From: Gambelia wislizenii
Taxonomy: Eukaryota > Chordata > Lepidosauria > Squamata > Crotaphytidae
Assembly: GCA_030847615.1 (NCBI GenBank)
Contig: JAUMIR010000003.1
Coordinates: 337,843,756 to 337,907,755, forward strand
Reading direction: 5' to 3'
Length of the DNA: 64,000 bases
Of the stretch, positions 21,776 through 32,098 are shown in pieces. How positions within the stretch are numbered: position 1 is the stretch's first letter; each line of letters starts with the position of its first letter. The translations under genes and the position numbers were made by a program. The notes under the pieces were generated by a model that was not told where the DNA came from, searched no databases, and was given only the letters and a program-made list of their open reading frames with translations.

Positions 21776-22396
21776 AGAATCATAGGGCTGGAAGGGACCC
21801 CAACAGCCATCCCATCCGATTGGCTTCTGCCCTGCAGGAACACACAATCCAAGCATTCCTGACAAATGTCCATCCAACCTCTCCTTAAAAACCTCCAAAG
21901 AAGGTGAGTGCACCACACTCCCAGGCAGCAGAGTATTCCACTGCCTTACAGCTCTTACTGTCAGGAACTTCTTCCTAATGTTTAGGTAGAATCTCTTTTC
22001 CTATAGTTTGAGTCCATTGCTCCGTGTCCTAGTCTCTGGAGCAGCAGAAAACAAGCTTGCTCCTTCCTCAGTATGACACCCCTTCAAATATTTAAACATG
22101 GCTATCATGTCCCCTCCTAACTTTCTCTTCTCTGGGCTAAACATGCCCAGCTCCCTAAGCCGTTCCTCATAGGGCATAATGGCTTCCAGACCTCCCAACA
22201 TCCTTCTCGGTATCTTTCTTGAATTGTTGTGCCCAGAACTGGAAACAATATTCCAGGTGAGGTCTGACCAAAGCAGAATGGAGTGATACTATTACTTCCC
22301 TTGATCTAGACACTATTAATGCAGCCTAGAATTGCATTGGCATTTTTTGCTGCTGCATCACACTGCTAACTCATGTTTAGCTTGTAGTCCACTCTT
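21776..22396 (-). mobile_element. CR1 LINE 3' portion, minus
   Basis: It starts at AGAATCATAGGGCTGGAA and reads on the minus strand the ORF2 C-terminus (KRKLGGDMIAMFKYLKGCH, then [13 protein letters not shown]). A premature end and frameshifts are present. Confidence 0.9.
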
Positions 22397-22511
22397 TCTT
22401 TTCTTTGAGGAAATCTGCATCATTACATTAATTGCTAATAAACTAAAAATATTATGTTAGTGCCTATAATATAGTTTTTAAACTAAATTATTGGTGTCAA
22501 ATTATGTAATA

Positions 22512-22746
22512 CAGTAGGCCCCTCTTATCCACTGGGGATTGGTTCGGGGGGGGGTGGATTCTGAAAACCATGAATAATAGTGAACACCATTGAAAAAAAT
22601 GGTACTTCTGGTTTAAAATACCATAGAGTTGCCTTGGAGGGCCTAGAAAACCACTAGGGAGGACACATTTACTAGGAAGACTCTAAGGTAGGTGTGCTGT
22701 TCTGTGTCCCATGGATAATGAATCCATGGATACGGGGGCCCTACTG
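22512..22746. mobile_element. Tigger-like MITE, copy 1
   Basis: Inverted ends CAGTAGGCCCCTCTTATCCA and GGATACGGGGGCCCTACTG. A TA precedes the left end; the right TA is mutated to TG. Confidence 0.82.
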
Positions 22747-22748
22747 TG

Positions 22749-22861
22749 ATCTGAACATCCTGTACGGTGAATAGGTTAGGTTACATTGACCTGAGATAAA
22801 CATATGGGGGCCCCAAAATAAAGCACTGCAGGGGGCCCCAAAATTCCTTAAACCGGCCCTG
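22749..22861. mobile_element. hAT MITE CAGGGCCGG family, 5'-truncated copy
   Basis: Matches the right half of the 17636 copy (GGTTAGGTTACATTGACCTG, then CCTTAAACCGGCCCTG). The left half is missing where the Tigger-like MITE ends. Confidence 0.85.
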
Positions 22862-23305
22862 TCAGGAAGGACTCATCCTGCGCTTTCTACAAGCGCGCTG
22901 ATGACTAAAAAGGCCAATCCGAGATAAACAAGTCCGGTTGCAGAAAGCACGGCAGAGGATCTCCTTGGGTGATGTTTCTGGGTTGTGATTCTTTCTGCAT
23001 TGTCATTTCTCTTCAACACTTGTTCGGCGTGAGTTCTCAAATAAGGCTGCAGCATTGTGGATAGTGTGTCTCCATGCCTCCCAATGTGAAGCCAGGGCAG
23101 ACCATTGTTAGTGATCAATTTGGCCAAGCCTGAGATGTTGTTTCAGGGAGTCCTTGTATCGCTTTTTTGGAGCGCCCCTCTTATGCTGACCCATGGCAAG
23201 TTCACCGCAGAGTACTATTTTTGAGAGGCGATGGTCCTCCATCCTAGAAACATGCCCTGCCCAGCACAGCTGTGTTCTCAATATCATGGCCTCAATGCTG
23301 GTGAT
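22862..23305 (-). pseudogene. non-LTR retrotransposon ORF2 C-terminus, copy 2
   Basis: The minus strand reads TSIEAMILRTQLCWAGHVSR, LSKIVLCGELAMG, KRGAPKKRYKDS and the Cys/His-rich end, the same family as 12705-13440. It is shorter at its 5' side, where a partial MITE abuts at about 23306. Confidence 0.75.
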
Positions 23306-23438
23306 GTACACGCTATACAATTATAGCAACTTGATACCATTTGAACTGTCATGGTTCCTTCCTGTGGAATCATGGGATTTTGTAAATTCATAGATAGAAT
23401 TCTCAACCAGAGAGTTTTAATTCTGTAGCTCAGGGGAA
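23306..23438. mobile_element. partial palindromic MITE, 'TTATAGTG' family
   Basis: Left-half blocks (ACCATTTGAACTGTCATGGT, CCTGTGGAATCATGGGATTT, ATTCTCAACCAGAGAGTTTT) match the other copies. The right arm is missing because a Tigger-like MITE follows directly. Confidence 0.6.
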
Positions 23439-23440
23439 TA

Positions 23441-23694
23441 CAGTAGGACCACCATATCCACTGGGGATTGGTACTGGGGGGCCCTGTGGATACTGAAAAC
23501 CATGGATAATAGCAAACACCATTGAAAATAATGGGACTTCTGGTTTAAAATACCATAGAGTTGCCTTGGAGGACCTAGAAAATGGCTAGAGAGGATACAT
23601 TTTCTAGGAAGACTCTATGTTAGGTGTGCTGACTTGTGTTCTGGGGATTATTGAATCATTGAATAATGAATCAGTGGATACAGGGGTCCTACTG
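23441..23694. mobile_element. Tigger-like MITE, copy 2
   Basis: Ends CAGTAGGACCACCATATCCA and GGATACAGGGGTCCTACTG, flanked by TA on both sides (23439-23440, 23695-23696). About 80% similar by eye to the 22512 copy. Confidence 0.9.
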
Positions 23695-23702
23695 TACTTT
23701 AG

Positions 23703-23842
23703 AATAGTGCTCCTCAAACATTGGTCTTGCAGATATTTGGGATGTAAACTCCCAGAATTCCTAACTATTGGTAATGCTTGCTTGGATTTCTGGAAGTTGA
23801 AGTCCAAAACATACAGAGGACTAAAGATTGAGAAGCACTGTA
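23703..23842. mobile_element. hAT-like palindromic MITE
   Basis: TAGTGCTCCTCAAACATTGG at left and CTAAAGATTGAGAAGCACTG at right are inverted relatives around a central GAATTCC/GGATTTC pair. No clear target duplication. Confidence 0.6.
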
Positions 23843-23884
23843 CTAGGGAATTATAGGGAATTTTAAATAAGTATGTTGTTTTAA

Positions 23885-24106
23885 GGTGCCTTGTGTGCTG
23901 TAACTTGACTCCAACTTATGGTGATTCTATCACAGAGGTTTTATGACACAATTTTTTCAGAGGAGGTTTCCCTTTGCCTTCCTCTGAAGCTGAGAGAGCA
24001 TGACTTCCCCAAGGTCTTCCAGTGGGGTTTCATGGCCACGTGGGTATTTGAACCCTGGTCTCCAGAGTCGTAGTCCAATGTTCTAACCACTACACCATGC
24101 TGGCTC
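23885..24106 (-). mobile_element. Sauria-type SINE, copy 3
   Basis: On the minus strand it opens with GAGCCAGCATGGTGTAGTGG (A box), followed by GACTCTGGAGACCAGGGTTC (B box) and the conserved tail. The best preserved promoter region of the four copies. Confidence 0.92.
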
Positions 24107-24338
24107 TTAACAGAAACACATGTTGTTTTGTTATTTGCATGAGATAAAAGAAACTCCACCAAGATACTGCAGCTATTAGGGTCCAGAGGGACACTGATGA
24201 GGTGATATTGTCAGTTGCTTGATCTGATGGGAGGGGAGCTCCTAGACATTTGTACACAGTTCTCACTTCCTGCCTTCCAGCAGCTTGTTCCTAGCTGCTA
24301 GCAGAGGGAGTAACCCAGTGGAGTCTCCTATGAAAAGA

Positions 24339-24463
24339 GCTTTGTTGTTGTTACTTCTTACCATCAAGTTGGCTTCATCTTATGCTGACCCTATGACACC
24401 CTATTATTAACAGCCTGTTCAGGCCCTGCACACTCATGGCTTCCTTGATTTAGTCCATCCACC
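24339..24463 (-). mobile_element. RTE/BovB LINE ORF2 C-terminus, copy 2, proximal part
   Basis: Parallels 14371-14490 (TTATGCTGACCCTATGACAC, GCCCTGCACACTCATGGC, GTCCATCCACC). It breaks at the LTR start and resumes at 25139. Confidence 0.7.
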
Positions 24464-25138
24464 TGTCAGGGATGATGGGAGTTGTAGCTCTTCACTTCTG
24501 GCTCAAACTCACCACCTTGTTATGCAGCAGAGCCAACCAGCTTAGATCAGTAGTTAATGCTTTCCTCCAAAGCAGCAGAGTTTCAGAGAATAGGCTGAAG
24601 ATCCTGACAAACTCTCCAAGCCTTCTCACTCTTCTCCAGGTGTCTCCAAAACGTCTCCAGGATTCACTCAGGCAACTCAGTAGTTTTATATAAAACCTAC
24701 TTTATTCTTCTATATAAATATACTATATGGTCAACAAATCACAATCTCTACTCACTACTCCACAATATCTCCAAACTACTCCACCTCTACTCAACAAAAA
24801 TATATTGGCAAACATTGCAATTTTATAGCCATTGTTTATCACCACCCACTAGTTAGTTTCCACCCAGTGCGTGTGTACTACCATTCTGATTGGTCCACAT
24901 AGTTCCACCCATGCTTAAGACCAACCCATGTATTTCAACATTTCACCTTGTACACTTAATGATTCTCAGGTGTTTCCAATCTGCATTCAGTACCTCTGTC
25001 CTTGGCTCTCAGGCCTTCTAGATTACATTAGCAGTTTCACCTGTGTAGCCCCATAATTGCTCTTGCTTAGTCATTGTGACTTTCACATACATATTTTATT
25101 TCTTTCACTGTATGTCCCATGTTGCATTTTCCTTAACA
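24464..25138 (-). mobile_element. solo LTR, probable endogenous retrovirus type
   Basis: The insert is bounded by TGTCAGGG and CCTTAACA (TGT...ACA) and lies exactly where the BovB copy at 14371 is continuous, so it is an insertion. On the minus strand a TATA box (GGCTATAAAA, 24821-24830) precedes AATAAA (24706-24701) by about 120 bp. That gives U3 of about 310 bp, R of about 120 bp and U5 of about 240 bp. No internal coding region is present. Flanking pentamers CCACC and ATGTG do not match, so the duplication is eroded. Confidence 0.7.
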
Positions 25139-25425
25139 ATGTGATCTTTCTCTTTTCCTACTGCCTTTTGCTTTACTAAGCATTGTACTCTTTTCTAATG
25201 AGCCACATTGCCTCATGAAACAGTCAAAGTACAATAGCCTCTGAACTGGCTTCATTTTGTCTTTAAGGAGAATTCAGGCTTGATTTGCAATGATGCCCAG
25301 AGAACTCTCCTCCAGTACCATGTTTCAAATAAGTTGGTTCTGTTCTTGTCAGCTTTCTTCACCGTCTAGCTTTTGCAGTCCAAAATGAAACAAGGGAAGA
25401 ACTTCCCACCCTGCAATATGCCACA
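25139..25425 (-). mobile_element. RTE/BovB LINE ORF2, copy 2, distal part
   Basis: Continues the BovB homology (TCTTTCTCTTTTCCTACTGC, AGAATTCAGGCTTGATTTGC, GTCAGCTTTCTTCACCGTCT). Confidence 0.7.
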
Positions 25426-25479
25426 ACAGACTCAAACCAGGCAGCAGTGATGACCTTCCTCAAAATAGCTGCTAGTGCC

Positions 25480-26317
25480 TAGTGAAACTGTGAATATTTC
25501 ATTCGTGGCTTTGACATTCACCGTCTTGACTATTTGTGGTTTCCAACGCCCGCTGTTGCCCCAGTCCCACTGAACCCCCCAGGAACCACTGCATTCAATG
25601 AGAGTCGTTCAATGGGATTCGGGTGGGAAAGGCAAGCCCCAAGAACTGTTGACTCCAGACGATCTTGAGGCTTGGATTTCTCACCCCATTCACTTTAAAC
25701 TGGCTCCTGGGGGTTCAAAACAAGTGGGGGGATAAGAAGCCAAGCCCAAGATCAGCTGGATCAGGGCAAAAACCTCTCAATCCAGCCGATCTTGAGGCTT
25801 GGAATTCTCACCCCATTCCCTTCAAACTGGCTCCTGGAGGTTCAAAGCAAGTGGGTTGATATGAAGCCAAGCCCAAGATCAGCTGTATCAGGGCAAAACC
25901 CTCTCAATCCAGCCAATCTTGAGGCTTGGAATTCTCACCCCATTTGCTTCAAACTGGCTCCAGGGCAAAAACTGTCGAATCCAGCCGAACTTGGGGCTTG
26001 GGAATGCCACAACCAACAAAAGCTGTGGGAAAACCGAGGAGGCCTTTCCATCAGTTGGGATGGCTTTTTCTGGCTTTTGTTGGCTGGGCGGGAGAGAGGC
26101 TATGGTGGGAAAAAGGTGCCCCTTCAATGCAAAGCCCATACCCCCCCCCATACAGCCAATGACAGCTGGAAAAATCCACACATTCTCCCTCCCTTCCTCC
26201 TCTAGGCTTTAGTTCTGCAGCCCCCCCCCATCTTTGCATAAAATTTTATTTGTGGTTTTTTCACATTCGCGGGTGTCTTGCGCACCTAACCCCCATGAAT
26301 GTGAAGGGATGACTGTA
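25480..26317. mobile_element. Tigger/mariner-like non-autonomous element with internal tandem array
   Basis: The right end ACCTAACCCCCATGAATGTG then AAGGGATGACTGTA, after TTTCACATTCGCGGG, is a Tigger-type terminal region. The left end is eroded near TTCGTGGCTTTGACATTCAC. Overlapping open frames on both strands in 25665-26240 are a by-product of the repeat array and not genes. Confidence 0.6.
25661..26010 (+). repeat. 127-bp tandem repeat, 2.5 or more units
   Basis: Units begin GATCTTGAGGCTTGG at 25661, 25788 and 25915, a constant 127-bp period. A fourth, shortened start (GAACTTGGGGCTTGG) is at 25987. Each unit contains CTCACCCCATT and CAAACTGGCTCC. Confidence 0.93.
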
Positions 26318-26695
26318 GTTACTTTGGGGAGAACTACAAGGTTGTAACAAAGCCACATTTCAAAAATGACACAATGAGTAAGATCAAAATTACTTCATTG
26401 GTGAAAAAAAGTAATGGTTTCTACTCAGTAGAAATGTAATGGCTTCTACACTAGGGGGTGCGGAGAAGTTGAACAGCATCAGGTGACACCATCAGGGGAA
26501 GGAGTGACACCACCCTTAGCAATGCCTGTTTCTACTTACTTTCAAATGTTACTTTTAATGAATGGCAACAACATGCTAACATTGTAATGAGAAATAGAAT
26601 GAATTACTTTTAAAAAATAACCTTCCAAGCTCTAACTACAGCTGAGGGGAACAGTTGCAGAGCACATGAGGAATAGCTGGGAGGCTTCCCTCACT

Positions 26696-27022
26696 GGACT
26701 TTTTCAAACAGGGTAAAAACAAACAAACAAAAACAAAAAATCAAGGAGGTTGGGAGAAGAACCGGGATGTTGCACTTATAGAGCCCCATTTCAGACAGCC
26801 CCGTCCTCCTCCCAACCATCCCCCATCCTTCGCCATGCTGCCCACGTGAGAAATGTGCCGCTTTTATTCACGGAAAACCCTTGTCAATAAAAAGCAGCAC
26901 CCGCAGCATGGTGGAAGGATGGGAGGAGGATGGGGCTATCTGAAACAGGGCTCTGTAAGTGCGACTGTCCTGTTCTTCTCCCAACCTCCTCGGGGTTTTT
27001 TTTACCCCATTTGAAAAAGTCC
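26696..27022. mobile_element. palindromic MITE, GGACTTTTTC family, copy 1
   Basis: Ends GGACTTTTTCAAACAGGGTA and TACCCCATTTGAAAAAGTCC are inverted and flanked by ACT on both sides (26693-26695, 27023-27025). The inner blocks CCATTTCAGACAGCCCCGTC and GGATGGGGCTATCTGAAACA are also inverted, so the element is one 327-bp foldback. It is homologous to 63640-63969. Confidence 0.9.
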
Positions 27023-27432
27023 ACTGTCTGCCATCTGAGGCCATCACATCATTCTGCTGAATGGTAGGACTGGTCCTGCTAATGTCACATGTGGCATTAG
27101 CTTGAGTCAGCAGAGTTGGACTAGAAACTACCCAGTTTATATCTTCACAGGGGAGTGCAGACAAGAATTCACTGTGTAATAAACTAAGGAGTTGTCTTAA
27201 TGGTCAAAATAATCCTCATAGAATTCGCTTGAGGGTTCTTTAGATGATGAAAAAAAAACCCTCAAAGAATGTGGGCAAAATATCTTTTGTCCAGATGAGC
27301 TCCTGCCATTTGGAAGGAGGGGGGCTGAAAATTCCAAGTAGTTCACAATTACAGCTTTTTCTGTTTCTTGCAATCTTTGTTAAAAAGTACACAAAAATGC
27401 ACATAACAGCCTGTTTGAGGAACTAATTCGAA

Positions 27433-27850
27433 TTAGGGCACATCTAGGAAGTCAAAACATGATTTGTTGGATGTGCACAGAGGCAGGCTTGTCAGTGACA
27501 AAGCAACCGGAGCCACCGGTTTTTGTTTGTTTGTTTGTTTGTTTGTTTGTTTGTTTTTTGGAAACAATCATGCACTTTTTTAAAACGGCAAAGCAAAAAA
27601 AAAATGCTTTTAAGTTGAAGATTGCTCTTCCACATCTCTCATTAATACGGCAAAAAAAAAGGGGGGGAGGGGAATGGAGGGAGCTTTGGGGGAATAATAA
27701 GGCAGGTAATTCACTCACAGCCACCATCTTTTCTCACAGGCACGCTCTGTGTAAACTTCACACTCAGATAGCTTTCCATGCCACTGATCTTGCGCATGAT
27801 TCATAGAGACAAATGGACATTGCTGTGATAGTGAGGTAATGCGCTATTTT
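27433..27850. repeat. dispersed repeat C with (GTTT)n tract
   Basis: Includes CACAGCCACCATCTTTTCTC then ACAGGCACGCTCTG, related to blocks at 28295 and 30903. A (GTTT)n run lies at 27519-27559. Possible terminus AGGGCACATCTA at 27434. Confidence 0.45.
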
Positions 27851-27899
27851 CCACAATAAATTTGCCCATCTGACTGAGCCCTTGGAATTCTACCTGTCC

Positions 27900-28465
27900 T
27901 AATGGCATTCCACATCAGATGGCAGTATTTGGCAGGAGGGGGGCCAGATCCACCATAAACTCTGCCAGGAAAGCCATCACTGCTTTCTCTGTATTTTTAG
28001 AAAAGCTCCATAGAGAATGCAAATTTGCACTCATTTGGACAATCAGATTCGCATTCATTCGCATTTGCGATAAAAACAGAAGTGGAAGCTGATTGGTTGG
28101 ACATGGGCAAGCACAGGGAACCGCCATCTTGGATTTTCACTTTAGTGAGCAAGCGATCATGTGAAAAAACAACTTTTTTCTTTTCTTTTTTTATTTATTT
28201 AGGCGGAATATTGCACTTTCGCACCTTAGATATACTTCTTTAAAAAATTGTTCGGTTGTGGTAATTGGCAACAATAAAAGCATAAGTAATCCACTCGCAC
28301 CCACCATCTTGATTCATAGGCATATCTGTTAGGACAGAAAAAGCAAATAGTTTCACATGCCTGCGATTTTGCCAGAAGACTGCTAAGACAAATAGAAGCT
28401 GCTTCGAATGTGTGTTAATGTGCATCAATCCACATTTCCCCCCCTCATATAGACAGGTCCTTAGT
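27900..28465. repeat. dispersed repeat A
   Basis: Shares with 30590-31072 the blocks AAAACAGAAGTGGAAGCTGA, CACCCACCATCTTGATTCA, GTGCATCAATCCACATTT and the terminal TATAGACAGGTCCTTAG. The ending is like the TAGACAAGCCCT ends at 31057 and 34082, suggesting a DNA-transposon terminus. Confidence 0.55.
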
Positions 28466-28469
28466 GTGC

Positions 28470-29190
28470 TCATGTATCTTTTTACCTGTACTTACTTGCC
28501 TGCACAGTTGCATTACAGTGTTATATTCAGATCCAAATGTTTCAGCAGATAGGATACAACCAGATACAAAATTGAAGCCTTCTGAAAATATATAGTATCA
28601 AGTACCCCATGCAAAAATAATAATTAAAAAAAAACAAGTTCTGAGATTCATTAATTACACTATTAGATATTTGCACTCTACAACAGTGTTACCTTCCTTT
28701 GGAAACTGCAATTGCCTTACATTTTTCCCAATTATGAAAATCATACTTGCATGAAAAGCAATATTATTAACAGTTTGTTTCCTTCCACAACAATGCATTT
28801 AAACATTTACTTCAGGCTATAATTCTACAGGGCTGCATAATTGGATACGCAATATTGGCTGTCTCTATCACAATGCTTCCGGAGGAGGCATAGATTTGGC
28901 ATAAGAAGTTCATGTGTGGATCAACTGCTATTCCTCGGGCAATATCTGTTATTCCATCTGACTTGTGGGTGGGTGGGGGAGGGTGCAGGGAGGAAACAGA
29001 ACCATAAGATGCAAATGAATTTAGGATCCTATAAAAATCTGGACAGGACACTCTATCTCATCTACCAAGAGAGTTATTTATCAAAAATGTATCTTGTTGT
29101 CATTAACTGCCACCTCCAAGTTTAGCCATCTCGGCTTCAGTTTAGATTACCAAATTGGATAAAGTGAAGGGAAAGAGAAGCCACTATCTG
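28470..29190. other. no recognisable feature
   Basis: AT-rich, unique-looking sequence; frames of up to about 94 codons show no domain. Confidence 0.5.
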
Positions 29191-29194
29191 TTCC

Positions 29195-29568
29195 CATTGT
29201 GCCTCTCACTTCCAAAGTATCCAATTTATGGAATGGCCTGCCGAATGAGATCCGTCAGTTGACAAGCTTGAGTAGCTTTAAAAAAGCACTAAAGATGGAT
29301 CTCTTTTGCCAGGCCTTTCCTGATTAGATCCCGGCCTCAGGAGCTTAGTCTCCTGGCTTTTTAAAATTATGTATATATTTGTTTTAATGTGTTTTTAGTT
29401 AGAAGGTTTTAATTTTATAGTGTTTAATGTCTTTTTATGGGTGTGGGTGGGTGTGGGTGGTGTTTTTAGTCTTTATTATAATGTTTTAATTGTTGGAAGC
29501 CACCCCGATTGTTTTTAGCAGAGGGGCGGGGTATAAATAAATATTATTATTATTATTATTATTATTCT
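29195..29568 (+). mobile_element. L2 LINE 3' end with (ATT)n tail
   Basis: The frame reads LWNGLPNEIRQLTSLSSFKK and KMDLFCQAF, the L2/CR1-group C-terminus. After a GT-rich 3' UTR it ends GGGGCGGGGTATAAATAAAT and (ATT)n at 29545-29568. Confidence 0.9.
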
Positions 29569-29770
29569 CCCACCGCCCCAGAAATGATCGGAAATGCCAG
29601 CAAACTTGATCTATTATCTAAGAATATGTATAACCCTTTAAAAAAAGCCATCTAAAACTACTAGCCATCTCTTATAAACTGGGATTCTTTATGTTAGGAT
29701 GGTGTACCTGTGGTCCCCTGAGATTGTTGGATGCCAAGCCCTATCTGCCCCAGCCAGAGTGACCAGTGGT

Positions 29771-30062
29771 CACAGAATCATCGAGTTGTTAAAGAACATG
29801 AGGGCCATACAGCCCAACCTCCTGCCCTGCAGGAATACACAATCAAAGCACTCCTGATAGATGGCCATCCAGCCTCTGTTTAAAAACCTCCAAAGAATGA
29901 GTCCACCACACTCCGAAGCAGTGAATTCCATTGCTGAACAGCTCTTACTGTCAGAAAGTTCTTTCTAAAGCCTGGGTAGAATCTTGTTTTCTATAGTTTG
30001 AGTCCATTGCTCTGTGTCCTAGTTTCTGGAGCAGCAGAAAACAAGCTTGCTCCCTCTTCATT
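29771..30062 (-). mobile_element. CR1 LINE 3' end, minus
   Basis: Starts CACAGAATCATCGAG and contains GGCCATCCAGCCTCTGTTTA, GCTCTTACTGTCAGAAAG and GGAGCAGCAGAAAACAAGCT in the order seen in the other minus-strand CR1 copies. Confidence 0.9.
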
Positions 30063-30589
30063 TTATTGTAGTCCAATAACATCTGAAAGCTGTAGGTTTC
30101 CCACCCATTTTATGAGAAGAACTGAAAGTCAGTTTCATTGGATGCCCCTGATTACTACAAATGAAACAGAAAAATTTCACCTCTCTACCACATTCAGAAT
30201 TTTTGAAATTGTTTAAACATTATTTACCACTTATGTTGGAATGTGCCACTTCTGCAAGTCCAAGAGCCTAGCATTCACCCCCAAGAACTCTGTGGGATAC
30301 ATATGGATGCTGCTGTTGACTCTGCTGTGATACAGACCTTTTTTCTTTTCTTTTTAAAACAGATGCCTGAGATGTATGCACTTTGCTTCCCAGGTTAATG
30401 CTGCTCCTAGAAGCCTCCTAGAAGTCCTACTAACTTTCTAAACCAGGTTCATGTTCCCTGTGCATCTTGCTTCCGATTACAATTTCCAAGAGTGGTGAAA
30501 GGGCTGAGATGGGGGATTCTGTACTGCTAGGGGCTGGATATATTACAACCCTATATTTCTATATCAGTAGTGATCCCAGAAGCAATACT
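30063..30589. other. no recognisable feature
   Basis: No repeat or coding signal that I can support. Confidence 0.5.
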
Positions 30590-31072
30590 CCAAATACTTG
30601 GTAGGAAAAGCTTTTACAGGTTTCCCTGGCTTTTTTAAAAACTCCAAAGGAAATGCACAATGTGCTTTGCTGCACTTTCCCGATAAGAGCAGAAGTCGAA
30701 AGCTTATTGGTCGGACATGTGCAGGGCGGAGCTTGCCAGAAAGACAGCACCCAGAACTGCCATGTTGGATTTTTGCTTTAGCAACCGTGTGCTGAGGTGA
30801 CAAACAGCCTCCCCCCCACCCCTGTTTATTTAAGCAGAAGATTTCACTTCCGCATATTGGATTTTCTTTTTTTTTAAAACAAACAAACAAATAATTCACT
30901 CACACCCACCATCTTGATTCACAGGCATGCCTGTTTGAACAACAAATGCGTATGGCTTCCCATGCCATATATTGGGGGGGGGGGAATGGGGACAAATGAA
31001 ACCTGCTGCAGATTGGTGTTACTGTGCATCAATCCACATTTTATTGCCTTGTATAGACAAGCCCTCAGCTGC
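30590..31072. repeat. dispersed repeat B
   Basis: Collinear with repeat A (27900-28465), including GCAGAAGTCGAAAGCTTATT, CACCCACCATCTTGATTCAC and GTGCATCAATCCACATTTTA, and ending TATAGACAAGCCCTCAGC. Confidence 0.55.
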
Positions 31073-31084
31073 CTTAAGACTGAG

Positions 31085-31460
31085 ATCTTCTGGGAGGATT
31101 CTCGTGTCCCACTGGTGGGATCAATGCACTCTCGTGAAGGTGTAGGAACAGGGCCTTCTCTTCTGTGATGCCAGGCTGTGGAATGCCCCCCTCTAGGAGA
31201 CCAAATACACTGACCTCACTCTGGTACCAAGTTAAAATATGGCTTCTTAATAAAACCTTTGGGACCTAATGATCTTACCCAAATTTGTGAATGTACATGG
31301 GTTTTGACATGTTAAATTAATTAAGATGTTCAAAGACTTACTAAATCATTTTAACATTTTACTATTAAATTATTTAACATTATTTAAATTAATTTTGTTT
31401 GTAAGTAGCCCTGATATCTTCTGATATAAGGTGGAATATAATATTTAAACAAACAAAATG
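31085..31460 (+). mobile_element. LINE 3' end, L2-like, degraded
   Basis: GCAGGGCCTTCTCTTCTGTG-like sequence, then CCAGGCTGTGGAATGCCCCC and a tail of AATTTTGTTTGTAAGTAGCC with GATATAAGGTGGAATATAAT, typical of an L2-type C-terminus and 3' UTR. Confidence 0.55.
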
Positions 31461-31649
31461 CAATTAATTATCTATCAGCTTTAAAAAAACACATTGCCAT
31501 TAATAAAAGTGCACTTGGGGCATCTTTTTAAAAATTAAAACAGTGTGGTACATTATTATCTTTTCTTAGAAACATTTCACAAAAGCCTGTCAGAAACCAC
31601 AAAGAAAAAAGTCTGCACTTACTAATGGAAAGGCTACAAAGAGGGATTT

Positions 31650-31840
31650 GCTTTAGCCTCCCTACAAAGACAGCTCCAGAGCCTGGGAGCAGCCACTGAG
31701 AAGGTCTTCTCCCATGTTCCAACCAGATGTGTCTTTGAAGTTGGAAGAAGGACCTCCTCAAAAGATCTCAAAGCCTGAACACTTTTGGATGTGAGGATGT
31801 GGACCTTCAGATAGCCTGGACCCAAGCTGTGTCATTAGAT
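31650..31840 (-). repeat. unassigned dispersed repeat
   Basis: CAGAGCCTGGGAGCAGCCAC, GAGAAGGTCTTCTCCCATGT and ATAGCCTGGACCCAAGCTGT form a phrase common in reptile genomes. I recognise it as repetitive but cannot give class or strand with certainty. Confidence 0.4.
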
Positions 31841-31863
31841 CCAAGCCATTATTGTTGTTTGTT

Positions 31864-32098
31864 TGGTTGTTGTTGTGTGCCTTCAAGATGCTTCTGACTT
31901 ATGGTGTCCCTACAGCAAAACTATCATGGGGTTTTCTTGTCAAGATTTGTTCAGAAGAGGTTTGGCTTTGCCATTCTCTGGGGCTGAGAGAAAGTGACTT
32001 GCCCAAGGTGATTCAGTGGGTTTCCATGGTTGAGTGGGGTTCAAACCCTGGTCTCCAGAGTCCTAGTCCAAAGCTCAAACCACTCCCCGATGCTGGGT
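31864..32098 (-). mobile_element. Sauria-type SINE, copy 4
   Basis: Tail (GTGTGCCTTCAAGATGCTTC, TCATGGGGTTTTCTTG), B box (CAAACCCTGGTCTCCAGAG on plus) and A-box region (CTCAAACCACTCCCCGATGC) are all present. GTT repeats precede it on the plus strand, at the SINE 3' end. Confidence 0.9.

Noticed and set aside
21514..21918. Overlapping frames across 21.5-21.9 kb as a gene
   Set aside because: They cross the boundary of a hAT MITE and a CR1 3' end.
22873..23127. 84-codon minus-strand frame parallel to one at 13183-13428
   Set aside because: Both are alternate-frame shadows of the LINE ORF2 C-terminus read in the correct frame.
25665..26239. Overlapping frames of 60-137 codons on both strands
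   Set aside because: They follow from the 127-bp tandem array inside a Tigger-like element.
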